A stretch of DNA of 64,000 nt from Anadara kagoshimensis (lineage: Eukaryota > Mollusca > Bivalvia > Arcoida > Arcidae): NCBI GenBank assembly GCA_021292105.1, contig CM037869.1:36583835-36647834 (forward strand), given 5' to 3'. The position numbers were made by a program, and so were the translations under genes. The notes under the pieces were generated by a model that did no database searches, was not told the origin of the DNA, and worked only from the letters and a program-made list of their open reading frames with translations. Positions 35,758 to 45,572 of the stretch are shown here, piece after piece (position 1 is the first letter of the stretch; each line of letters starts with the position of its first letter).

Positions 35758-35981
35758 TTGATGTAATCAGTGCTCCCATGGCAGTCACTTGTAATGCAAA
35801 ATGTTTTAATTAGCTGTGTACACAAATTAAGAGATACGCGAATTATGTAAAATAACTGCATATTTTTTATTCATACGCAGCGTGAACAGTATAAAAATAT
35901 CATATTCACTGATTTATTCAAATACTGACCTTTTCTATTTCATAATCGCGTACAGTACAAGAATAACTACACATGGCAATG

Positions 35982-36096
35982 TCGACTTTTATTTGGCATG
36001 GCTAAAGACATGATCTATAGAATTGACAGGATTGACCATTCGACTTTTATTTTTGGCATTGCTAAAGACATGATCGATAGAATTGACAGGATGCGG
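35982..36096. repeat. 58-bp tandem duplication
   Basis: TCGACTTTTATTTGGCATGG at 35982 recurs as TCGACTTTTATTTTTGGCAT at 36040. Both are followed by CTAAAGACATGATC and TAGAATTGACAGGAT. Two copies only. Confidence 0.75.
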
Positions 36097-37642
36097 GTTA
36101 GGTCTGTCATGTGCTGGTTTGAATGTTTATAGAAATAATACATGTTCAGTCATATGCTGTTTTAAGATTGCTGAAAAATCGATGTATATTTGCAGAGGTA
36201 TAACAAAATGAGGTTAAATTCATTACCGAGTTTTTATCTTTGTTGTTGTGCTACCTGTGCGATTTTAAACGATTTGATTCAATGTTACGTCTTCTGTGAA
36301 GCACGGGGGCAAATTTGTCATCTCCTCTAGATCGTTCCATTCTTTCCCATGAAACCCCTTAAGGTGTCGCCCAACTAGTAAAATATAATCTGGGATTGAA
36401 TAATGAATTATTGGCAAACAAAAAATGTCATCTTTTGTCGTTTTAAAACTTGGAATCTGTATAAAAATTGGATCATGACATCCTGTTTACATTTGTAGCA
36501 CATCACGTGACGATCATGTGGTTTTGATAAGTATAAAACTTAAACTTGATTAAGTCGTTTAAACAATAAAAAATAATTTGAAAATAATAATTTATTTAGT
36601 TGTAAAATTATTGAAATTGCTTTGACTTTAAAAAAAATACGAAAATAAATTGAATATTGCTGTTACATCTGGGTTGTGTCATTACCAGTAATTTAATAAA
36701 TATGATGCTGGCATGGTGATATATTTCTTTGGTAGATTAGAGAAACATAAACAGAAATCGATCTTTGAAGAAGGTAAATTTGTGATTTTATTGATTTTTT
36801 TACAAGTAAATTAAGTAATTATTCAATCTTAAGCATAGTTGAATAATCAAACTGGCAATAATAGGGTTTTTCAACTTTTTGACAATGCCAATTTGCCAAT
36901 AGATTTACAGTTCAAAATCAAGAAAATAGCTTTGGATTTTGTTATGATATGTGGCTAACTGATATATTCTTTTATCTTTTATCACGATTACATGGATTTC
37001 ACTGTACAGACAATCGTTTGCGACTCACCAGAGATTTGGGTAAAATGTAAAAGTTGTGTTTTCATGTGTAATGCGCACCCCCATAGTTTTATGAGAAAAA
37101 ACAACAGATTTATGGTACATGAGTCAATGAACACAGACATGTGTGACTGACTCGGTCTGGGATGGAGGATTTCACTTAGCACTTGTTTTATAATTTGTTC
37201 TTTCTTTTTTTACATTTTATTATGAAATATAAAAACAAACAGTTAAAAATAAACACAACAACACAGATTAAAATTAAATTCTTTAATAAATTTGCCCAAA
37301 ATGATAGTTTTTCAGACTGATGATATGACAGATTGTCTACTCGGCAGCTTTTAAAAATCGCAGTTAAACGGGTATAAGTCATGCATTTTGATTTCCCACC
37401 TATTTACTCATTCATAAGTTTTAAGTCTGAACTATTGTCATTAAAAAGGAATTTACACATGGAACAGACTTTGATACACATCGAAGTGACAGGGTTATTG
37501 TGTTCATACTTTCAACCAGAATTTGAGTGAGAAATCTTGACCGCACTCTCCTGATACCTGTAATGCATCAATGTTACATGTAATTCATTGTTAATAAAAG
37601 TGGGAATTTTTTCCTGGTGGTGGACGGTTTTACCTGTCCACC
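36097..37642. other. Intronic low-copy AT-rich DNA
   Basis: No repeat family, RNA or exon that I can support. Short open frames on the minus strand near 36988-37382 lack splice context. Confidence 0.4.
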
Positions 37643-38235
37643 GTGAGAAAAATATTTTTGATCCGTTATTTCTTCAGTCGCGGTGAATGTCTGTGGGTCA
37701 CGATGGACCATGGTGAAAAATTGATCCCCTCGTATTGTTTCTTGAGGTTGGTTAAGCTGAAAACTGCCTTGGCGCCATCTTATGCAAATCTTTTCATGGC
37801 CGACTTAGAACAGAGAATGATAAATCAATTCTCTGTTAAACCCAACAAAACGAAACAAACCCTTGCCTTAGACGCAACTGCCAATATTGCGCTAAAATTA
37901 AGAAAAACAAAAAGTTTTCATCGTGTATAACCGGGTACAAATACTCAAAGAATATCATCGGCGATTGTGAGACAAGAAATATCATTTACCTTATTTCTTG
38001 CTCAAAATGTCGCAAACAATATGTTGGCCAAAGCAAAAGACCGTTTCGACAAAGAATGTACGAACATATTCGTTACATTGAGATCATACAAGTACTAACT
38101 AGTGACCCAGATGATACATTCTCCCAGAAACACCGGGATGACAGTGAGGATTATTGGATCCTCAAATTAAAAACGCTCAAACCCAAGGGAATTAATGACA
38201 GGCTCTCGGCAAGGCGACAACACTCTGTCTTTTAA
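37643..38235 (+). pseudogene. Penelope-like retroelement fragment: RT tail plus GIY-YIG endonuclease
   Basis: The first frame (37643-37930) contains ALAPSYANLFMADLEQRM, resembling the late reverse-transcriptase motif of Penelope-like elements. A shifted frame from 37924 to the stop at 38233 reads NIIYLISCSKCRKQYVGQ, then KRPFRQRMYEHI and EDYWILKLKTL. This has the IYL...QYVGQ...R...EH layout of the GIY-YIG nuclease used by canonical Penelope-like elements. The usual GIY is IYL-like here. The N-terminal RT is missing, a frameshift separates the parts, and the sequence passes at about 38240 into a HINE core. Not functional. Confidence 0.75.
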
Positions 38236-38246
38236 TTTATTCACTA

Positions 38247-39235
38247 TAGACATCAAACTTCATATATAGAATCAGTGTGTAGACTTCTACAAAGTTTGCG
38301 AATAGATTTGACCTTGGTCTTAGTTCAAGGTCACAATGACCTTTTATGTAAAATGCTAAAATGACTTTTCATGAACCAAAAGGCCTATAGACATCAAACT
38401 TCATATATAGAATCAGTGTGTAGACTTCTACAAAGTTTGTGAATAGATTTGACCTGGACCTTAGTTCCAGGTCACAGTGACCTTGTGTGTAAACATGCTA
38501 AAAATGACTTTTCTCATAAACCAAAAGGCCTAGAGACACCAAACTTTGTATATAGAATCAGCATGTTGAATTCTGCGAAGTTTGCGAACAGATTTGATCT
38601 TGACTTTAGTTCAAGGTCACATTGACCTTGTATGTAAAAATGCTAGAAATGACTTTTTGTCATGAACCACAGGACCTATAGACATTAAACTTCAAATATA
38701 AAATCAGTGTTTACACTTCTACAAAGTTTGCAGATAGATTTGACCTTAGTTTCAGGTCACAGTGACCTAGTATATAAAAATGCTAGAGATGACTTTTTCT
38801 TGTGAACCAAAAGGTCTATGGACATCAAACTTCATATATAGAATCAGTGTATAGACTTCTGCGAAGTTTGCAAACAGATTTGACCTTGACCTTAGTTCAA
38901 GGTTACAGTGGTTAAAAAATGATAAAAATGACTTCTTTTCATGAACCTAAAGATCTATAGACATCATTGTGTAGACTTATACAAATTTTGTGAATAGATT
39001 TGATCTTGACTTGCATGTCATTTGTGCAAAAAAAAAAGGCTAAGAATGACTTTTTGTCATGACCCATAAGGAATATAGTCATCAAACTTCTTACATAAAG
39101 TCATTGTGGTGAGTTCTAAAAGGTTACAAATAGATTTGTCCTTGGTCTTTATACATGGTGATAGTGGCAGAAAATTGCTTTGATTTTGGCTAATGCACAC
39201 CAAGTGAGAGATACAGGCCCTTTTGGGCCTCTTGT
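38247..39235 (+). mobile_element. 5'-truncated HINE/pearl-like element (146-bp core)
   Basis: Core units with CCAAAAGGCCTATAGACATC, TTCATATATAGAATCAGTG and TTCAAGGTCACA, as in 45573-47844. 3' end CCAAGTGAGAGATACAGGCC, then TTTTGGGCCTCTTGTT. No 5' end is present; it starts abruptly just after the Penelope-like stop codon. Confidence 0.75.
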
Positions 39236-40636
39236 TAAAATTAGAATCGTGACGTCATGGAAAAACCGGTTCAAGTACATTACGACATATGACGATGCTT
39301 AAAGCTGCATTAAGGTTTTCTATGCAAAAATATGAAATGGCATAATTTTTTTTTACTATGCATCCAATGAAAACATTAAACTTAACTTTTATCAAAAACG
39401 CTCTCTCAAGCCCACAAACCAAAGGTTTTCAGCTAGGGCTTTTCCCGAGCGAATTCTATTTAAAACATCGATCACGTGATCACGTGACGTCAACTAATAA
39501 TTAGACCGGGCCTGTAGATGCGAGACGGTGCATGGAACATGAAAATACATTGAATAAAACACACAAATTGATTAAATATATCATTTTGACTGCATAAAAA
39601 GATTAGCAACAATATTATAAACAACTCCAGTTATTTTTGATGGACGTAATTCGGAAATATCTCATATATTTTGTTGATTGAATCGATGCCCTCAGGATTC
39701 TTTAGTGGTTTTAATACATGTACATGTATATATATGTCCTGAACATCATTCTGATGTATACAACAAGTCCATTTAATATTATGGCATTGTACTAAGTATT
39801 GCATGAGAAGGCGTGATTGTATATATATGACAAGATGTCAACATTACCTGTATGCACTGTTTAGACTTGTTCGTGTTTATAAACACTTGTGACATCAGAT
39901 TGGGAACGACCTATACATAGTATAGTTGTTTCATTTGTACCCATTTATCCATTTGAACCAGACCGATTTGAATCCTTGGGTTCAGTTAGCCCTTTTTCTT
40001 TTATTTGAAGAATCTGATACGTTCTCATGCAAAAACGTTATCTTTCTACCGACAGCAATTGTTTATTGACACATGAATTTTCACGCACGCTTGAAGCTGA
40101 CTCTAAAGGTCATAGAGGTCAGTGAACTGTTACCCCACCGATTTGGGATTCCCATTAAAATATATATGATAGGGGCGAAATTTTAGAAAATGACTTTCAC
40201 AGATCGTGATTAGAAGGTATCTATATATGAAAAAAAATATTGTTAGAAAAACCAAAAAAATTCAGAAAATTGGAAAACTTAATGCAGCTTTAAATTGGTA
40301 TAAAAGCACAGAAGTCCATTAAAATTTATCATTTGTGACTATGTAAGAGATAAAGAACATCATTATGAATACATCTGGATAATTATTAAAGACGGACAAT
40401 ACCATACAATAACAGCATCGCATTCGAAGCTCAGTGTATCATTGCGCATGCCTTAAACTAAAAATAATCATCGTCGAACTAGTGCCCCACTGGTAAGAGG
40501 ATTCCGTTTATTTACAGTAGATAGAAGGAAAATTTCAGAAAATGAATCGCACGATAGTGATTAGAAGTTATCTATTTAAAAAAAAATATTTAGAAAATCA
40601 AAAATTCAGAAAATTGGAAAACTTGATGCAGCTTTA
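39236..40636. mobile_element. TTAA-flanked element (39303-40289) inserted in a relative of itself
   Basis: The inner element starts AGCTGCATTAAGGTTTTC after TTAA (39299-39302) and ends GGAAAACTTAATGCAGCT before TTAA (40290-40293), 987 bp with no protein frame. A second right end (GGAAAACTTGATGCAGCT, TTAA) lies at 40614-40635. The outer sequence (GAATCGTGACGTCATGG at 39244, GCGCATGCCTTAAACTAAAA near 40447) recurs at 62198-62416, where the inner element is absent. TTAA duplication suggests a piggyBac- or Kolobok-type transposase acting in trans. Confidence 0.75.
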
Positions 40637-41569
40637 ACATATGTAACAGGTTTTATAGAAATAATTTTTATTGGGTTGCTATTAGCGAAATATTCAAATA
40701 TTAAGCTAATTCTTTGAAAATCTTCTACTCAAAAACTACTGGAGCTATTTGAACCTACTTTGGTGTGTAAGGTCCCTAGGTAATGCAGATTAAAGTTTGC
40801 ACAAATCAACTTCATGGTCACCGTTACTATAAATAGCAAAAAGTGTTAAATGGCTGATACACAATTATTTATTAACCGATTTAGTTAAAATGTGGCATAT
40901 TGAAAGTAAAGGCATAGCCATTTAACATGTGTAACAGGTTTTTCAGAAACGATTTTTATTGGGTCACTATTGGCGAAATATTCAAATAAGGTGTTTACCC
41001 AATTCTTTGAAAATCTTCTACTCAGAAACTACTGGAGCTATTTGAACCTAATTTGGTGTGAAAGGTTCCTAGGTGATGCAGACACAAGTTTGCACAAAAC
41101 AACTTTCTGCGGCATCCAAGATGGCCACCATTACTATAAATAGTAAAAAGTGATAAATGGCTGATACACGATTATTTATTAACCGATTTAGTTCAAATTT
41201 GGTATATAGAAAGTAGATGCATAGCCATTTAGCATATATAACAGGTTTTTTAAAAACAATTTTTATTGGGTCGCTATTAGTGGAATATTCAAATAAGGTG
41301 CTATATTTAGCCAATTTCTTGAACATCTTCTCCTCAGAAACTACTGGACCCGTTTGAACCTACTTTGGTGTGTAAGATCCGTAGGTAATGCAGAATAAAG
41401 TTTGCTCAAATCAACTTCCTGCAGCATTCAAGATGGCCGCCATTACTATAAATAGCAAAAAGTGATAAATGGCTGATACACATTTATTTATCATCTGATT
41501 TAGTTCAAATTTGGTATATAGAAAGTAGATGTATAGCCATTTCACTTGTATATCATTTTTTCCGAAACA
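40637..41569 (+). mobile_element. HINE core fragment (about 290-305-bp units)
   Basis: Three imperfect units with GTAACAGGTTTTT, TTTTTATTGGGTCGCTATTA, TTGAACCTACTTTGGTGTG and TCCAAGATGGCC. They relate to the cores of 43349-45297. Neither terminus is present. Confidence 0.65.
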
Positions 41570-41664
41570 TTTTTAGCTCAACTGGCAATAGCAGCATGGC
41601 TGTGTGAAATTTACATGCAAATAAAGTTACCAGTTGAGCAATACAGGCCCTTTTGGGCCTCTTG
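41570..41664 (+). mobile_element. Minimal 95-bp HINE with both ends and no core
   Basis: TTTTTAGCTCAACTGGCAAT at the 5' end and CCAGTTGAGCAATACAGGCC then CTTTTGGGCCTCTTG at the 3' end are separated by about 35 bp. The sub-terminal inverted repeat (GCTCAACTGG / CCAGTTGAGC, exact) and the 3' hairpin are intact. Confidence 0.75.
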
Positions 41665-42227
41665 AGATTTTTAGCTATTTTTAGGAAAATTAATTATTTT
41701 TGTGCTTTATTCCTTTTTCTCTTTGAATCACATTTGTCAATTTTCTCCATAAAAAATCAAAATTTTGACAGCCACATACTGAGGTTTTTTGCTTTCAGTA
41801 ATCAAAATCACATGGAGCATGTGGACCCAAAAGGCAGTTATCATAAATGATTTTGACTAAGTATTTCCGGTTGCATTGCATATTACTACAAAGATGACTT
41901 TTCCCAGAAATAACCTCACTAAGTGACGATATAAAATTATGACAAAAATTAATTTGCCTGACCCCACAAGGAAAGCATGCAGACAACTTGTCTGACGAGA
42001 AGATTGTCTTGCACAGAACAACCAATCATTTATGTTGAGCCCTGTGAATACATTTAAAAAAAAAAAGGTCAAGGTCAAAACTAAGTCACTGTTTTGTTTT
42101 TGTTTTTTTTTTTTTTTTTGCATAATTGATAATTTTACCATGGTCTGATTGAAATAAAGTTGCTAAATTATATCCATTAGGGTATACTATCAATGCACAT
42201 TTTAAAATAAAATTTTCTTAATTTTAG

Positions 42228-42348
42228 TATAGGTGGTGCCATTCCAGAGCATGAAATGCTTATAAAAGGAAAAAAGATAGTGTCAATCCCAGATTTGTTA
42301 GTGATGAAAGGGGATCCTCAGTTGATGCAATTGGTTGCTGTTTGTGAG
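42228..42348 (+). CDS. Host gene exon 3 with possible PD-(D/E)XK-like motif
   Basis: Acceptor CTTAATTTTAG|T and donor GAG|GTAAAA. It completes Tyr187 and reads 40 more codons: IGGAIPEHEMLIKGKKIVSI, then PDLLVMKGDP and LVAVCE, ending at Glu227. The layout Pro-Asp (208-209), then 18 residues to Glu in a beta-strand-like LVAVCE, is what the PD-(D/E)XK nuclease superfamily shows before its ExK. If the donor is not used, the frame continues V-K-K-N and stops at 42379-42381, giving a literal E-V-K. The function is unproven and no later exon was identified in the window. Confidence 0.75.
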
Positions 42349-42414
42349 GTAAAAAAAAATGTAATAGAAAATTTATGTTAATATAGTACTTTTTGAAGTA
42401 TTTTTTTCACAAAG

Positions 42415-43348
42415 CTTTTTTAGTTTTTTTTTTGTAATGTAAATTTTTATTGACATAGAACAATCACAATCGATACATGTACTGTTATTTACACAAAATA
42501 CAAAAAACAATAGATAAATCAACATACCCAATAATGTTGAAATAAATTATACAAATATCAAATATAAATAATATTATACAGTTACTTTTTGTAATAAATG
42601 TAGTATAATTGTCATGTGCTACTTTTGATCTTATAGAGCAATGCATTCAAAGGTAGCTTATTTAGATATATTATTTTATAAAGATTCAAAAAAGCACCTG
42701 ACATGATTGATGCTGTCAGAGGAAAGGGGTGATAGAGAGAAAAAAATTCAACCTAGAACAGCTCTCCAAAAGGTCTCCAAAATTTTTCAAACTCTTCAAT
42801 TGCATTTGTTTTAATTGCTATATGGTTCTGGGTGATAAAATGAGCTTGATAGTATGAAATAAATTCTTGAATATTGAGTGTTTTTCCTTTAACTTTCGTT
42901 CTAAAAATAAAATTTCTAACTAAAATATATAAAACATTTATAGGTTTTGTTTCAAAATTCCAAATATCGCTTCTTTTTCATTGATGTATAAGTCTATTTG
43001 ACATTTTGCTTTTATTAATTTTGTTATTTTCATCCAAAAATCATTTACAATTTGGCATTCCCAGAATAAATGAGTAGTTGTTTCACAAAATATTTTACAG
43101 AAGGTACATTTGTCATCTAATCTTATTTGTAACTTTTACAAATAATTGTTTGTGGCAAGTAATTTATCGTTTATTCTGTATTGAAACCATTGTAAATATG
43201 AGTTTTGTGTTGTATAAAAAGGGAGACAATTAGTATTATTCCATTCTTTTTCGCCAAATAAAAATTCACTTGTCCACTTTAATTCTTATGTTTTACATCT
43301 TTTGGATTTGAGAAATAAACTATACATATCTTTGCTACCTTTTTCTGA
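42415..43348 (-). pseudogene. LINE segment: ORF2 C-terminus, 3' UTR and poly(A)
   Basis: On the minus strand the frame reads FLFGEKEWNNTNCLPFYT, WFQYRIND and CTFCKIFCETTTHLFWEC, the C-terminal zinc knuckle found in L1/Tx1-group ORF2 proteins, and ends near WRPFGELF (about 42750-42770) with internal stops. The 3' UTR runs to an A-rich end (T-run at about 42420-42432 on the plus strand). This is the 3' end of the LINE that extends to about 57900. It sits 70 bp downstream of host exon 3. Confidence 0.85.
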
Positions 43349-44244
43349 TTTTTTAGCTCAACTGGCTATAGCCACTGAGCTTATGCCATGGTGAAGCGTG
43401 TGTCTGTGCGTGCATCCGTGTGTAAACTTTAATCTTCTCTGAAACCACTGGGCCAATTGGAACCAAATTTGGTGTGGAAAGTCCCTAGGTGGAGTAGATT
43501 AAAGTGTGGACAAATCAACTTCCTGCGGCATCCAAGATGGCCGGCTTTGCAAAAACCTATAAATAGGCGTTATATTTTTTTTTTGGACAGATTTAGTTCA
43601 AAATTGAGATTTAGGAAGTAGATGTCTAGCCATTTAATATATGTAACGGGTTTTTCTGTAAATTTCTGTAAATGTTTGCTCATAATTAGCAGAATATGCA
43701 AATTAGATGCTAAATTTAGACAATCCTTTGAAAATCTTCTCTGAAACTGCAAAGCCAAATGAAGCCAAATTGGGGGTGAAATGTCCCTAGGTGGAGTAGA
43801 TTAAAGTTTGTACAAATCAACTTCCTGCGGCATTCAAGATGGCCACCATTGCTGTAAATAGCAAAAACCTATAAATGTTCATTACATGTTTATTGATGGA
43901 CCGATTTAGTTCAATCTTGAGATTTAGAAAGTAGATGTCTTGACATTTAATATATGTAATAGGTTTTTATGTAACTTTTTCTATATGCTCATAATTAGCA
44001 GAATATGCAAATTAGATGCTTAATTTAGACAATTCTTTGAAAATCTTCTTCTTTGAAACCACATTAAACCTATTAATGGTCATTACACAAATATTTATCA
44101 ACAAATGTAGTTCAAATTTGAGATTTAGAAAGTAGATGTCTAGCCATTTAATATCTGTAATGGTTTTGTTGACTCAGTTTTCACAATATGAGATGCAACT
44201 TGTCTGCCAGTTGAGCAATACAGGCCCTATTGGGCCTCTTGTTT
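43349..44244 (+). mobile_element. HINE/pearl-like element inserted in the LINE
   Basis: 5' TTTTTTAGCTCAACTGGC, 3' GCCAGTTGAGCAATACAGGC, then CCTATTGGGCCTCTTGTTT. Core with CCACTGGGCCAATTGGAACC and TTCCTGCGGCATCCAAGATG. Deleting it with one TTT rejoins the LINE frame exactly (EIIK|SEKGSKDMY), so the target was GATTTAAT. Confidence 0.9.
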
Positions 44245-44372
44245 AATAATTTCAAAATATGGAAAATATGGACATGTTAGTTTATTATTTTGCTTTTGAA
44301 ATTTTCTTGAATTTGATTTTACTTCATTTATTACTCCTAAATATTCTAAAAAATTTGATTTTAACTGATGCG
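44245..44372 (-). pseudogene. LINE segment between two HINE insertions
   Basis: Minus-strand frame HQLKSNFLEYLGVINEV continues the ORF2 C-terminal region. Only 128 bp of LINE separate two independent insertions of closely related elements. Confidence 0.8.
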
Positions 44373-45297
44373 TTTTTAGCTCAACTGGCTATAGCCAGCT
44401 GAGCTTATGCCATGGTGAAGCATGTGTCCGTGCGTCCGTAAACTTTAATCTTCTCCTCTGAAACCACTGGGCCAATTGGAACCAAATTTGGTGTGGAAAG
44501 TCCCTAGGTGGAGTAGATTAAAGTTTGTACAAATCAACTTCCTGCGGTATCCAAGATGGCCACCATTGCTATAAATAGCAAAAACCTATAAATGGTCATT
44601 ACATGTTTATTGTTGGACCGATCTAGTTCAAATTTGAGATTTAGAAAGTAGATGTCTAGCCATTTAATATATGTAACGGGTTTTTCTGTAACTTTTTCTG
44701 TTTGCTCGTAATTAGCGTAATATGCAAATTAGATGCTAAATTTAGTCGATTCTTTGAAAATCTTCTTCTCTGAAACCACATACCCAAATGATGCCAAATT
44801 TGGTGTGGAAAGTCCCTAGGTGGAGTAGATTAAAGTTTGTACAAGTCAACTTCCTGCAAGTCAACTTCCTGCGGCATCCAAGATGGCCGCCATTTCTATA
44901 AATAGCAAAAACCTATAAATGGTCATTACATGTTTATTTTTGGACCGATTTAGTTCAAATTTGAGATTTAGAAAGTAGATGTCTAGCCATTTGATATATG
45001 CAACAGGTTTTTCTGTAACTTTTTCTGTTTGCTCATAATTAGTAGAATATGCAAATTAGATGCTTCTCTGAAACCACATAGCCTAATGAAGCCAAATTTG
45101 GGGTAAAAAGTCCCTAGGTGAAGTAGATTAAAGTTTGTACAAATCAACTTCCTGCGGCATACAAGATGGCCACTATTACTATAAATAGATGTCTAGCTAT
45201 AAAATATATGTAATAGTTTCGTTGACTCAGTTTTCACAATATGAGATGGAACTTGTCTGCCAGTTGAGCAATACAGGCCCTATTGGGCCTCTTGTTT
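44373..45297 (+). mobile_element. HINE/pearl-like element inserted in the LINE
   Basis: Same subfamily as 43349-44244: 5' TTTTTAGCTCAACTGGCTAT, 3' CCAGTTGAGCAATACAGGCC and TGGGCCTCTTGTTT. It contains two to three core units with TTCCTGCGG and AAGATGGCC. The target site in the LINE was GCGTTTGTAATTC, where the TTT is now found on both sides. Confidence 0.9.
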
Positions 45298-45572
45298 GTA
45301 ATTCATCAAAAGAATAAAACTCATCATTATTGTTCATGAGATCGCTTATAAATATAGCCCCTTGTTGTATCCAATGTTTTGAAGATACTATTTTCTTGTC
45401 AATTGTTAACTCAGAATTATTCCAAATACTAGATTAAAGATATTGAAACCATGTTTTACAACAGTTTATCTCATTTAGCTCATTAAACATTTACAAAACT
45501 TGTTGCCAAAAAATGTTGATTTCTTTACTGGGTATTGTATTTGTTATTAGACTATTCGTTGTGATCCCCACG
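45298..45572 (-). pseudogene. LINE segment, ORF2 post-RT region
   Basis: Minus-strand frame includes IWNNSELTIDKKIVSSKHW, then QQGAIFISDLMNNNDEFYSF, which are conserved phrases of the region after the reverse transcriptase in L1/Tx1-like ORF2. Internal stops are present. Confidence 0.8.

Noticed and set aside
33735-35766. Long open frames (195, 360 and 120 codons plus; 145, 170 and 74 codons minus) as a repeat protein
   Set aside because: They follow from a 39-bp tandem repeat with no stop. Both strands are open, there is no splice or start context, and the unit matches a SINE tail.
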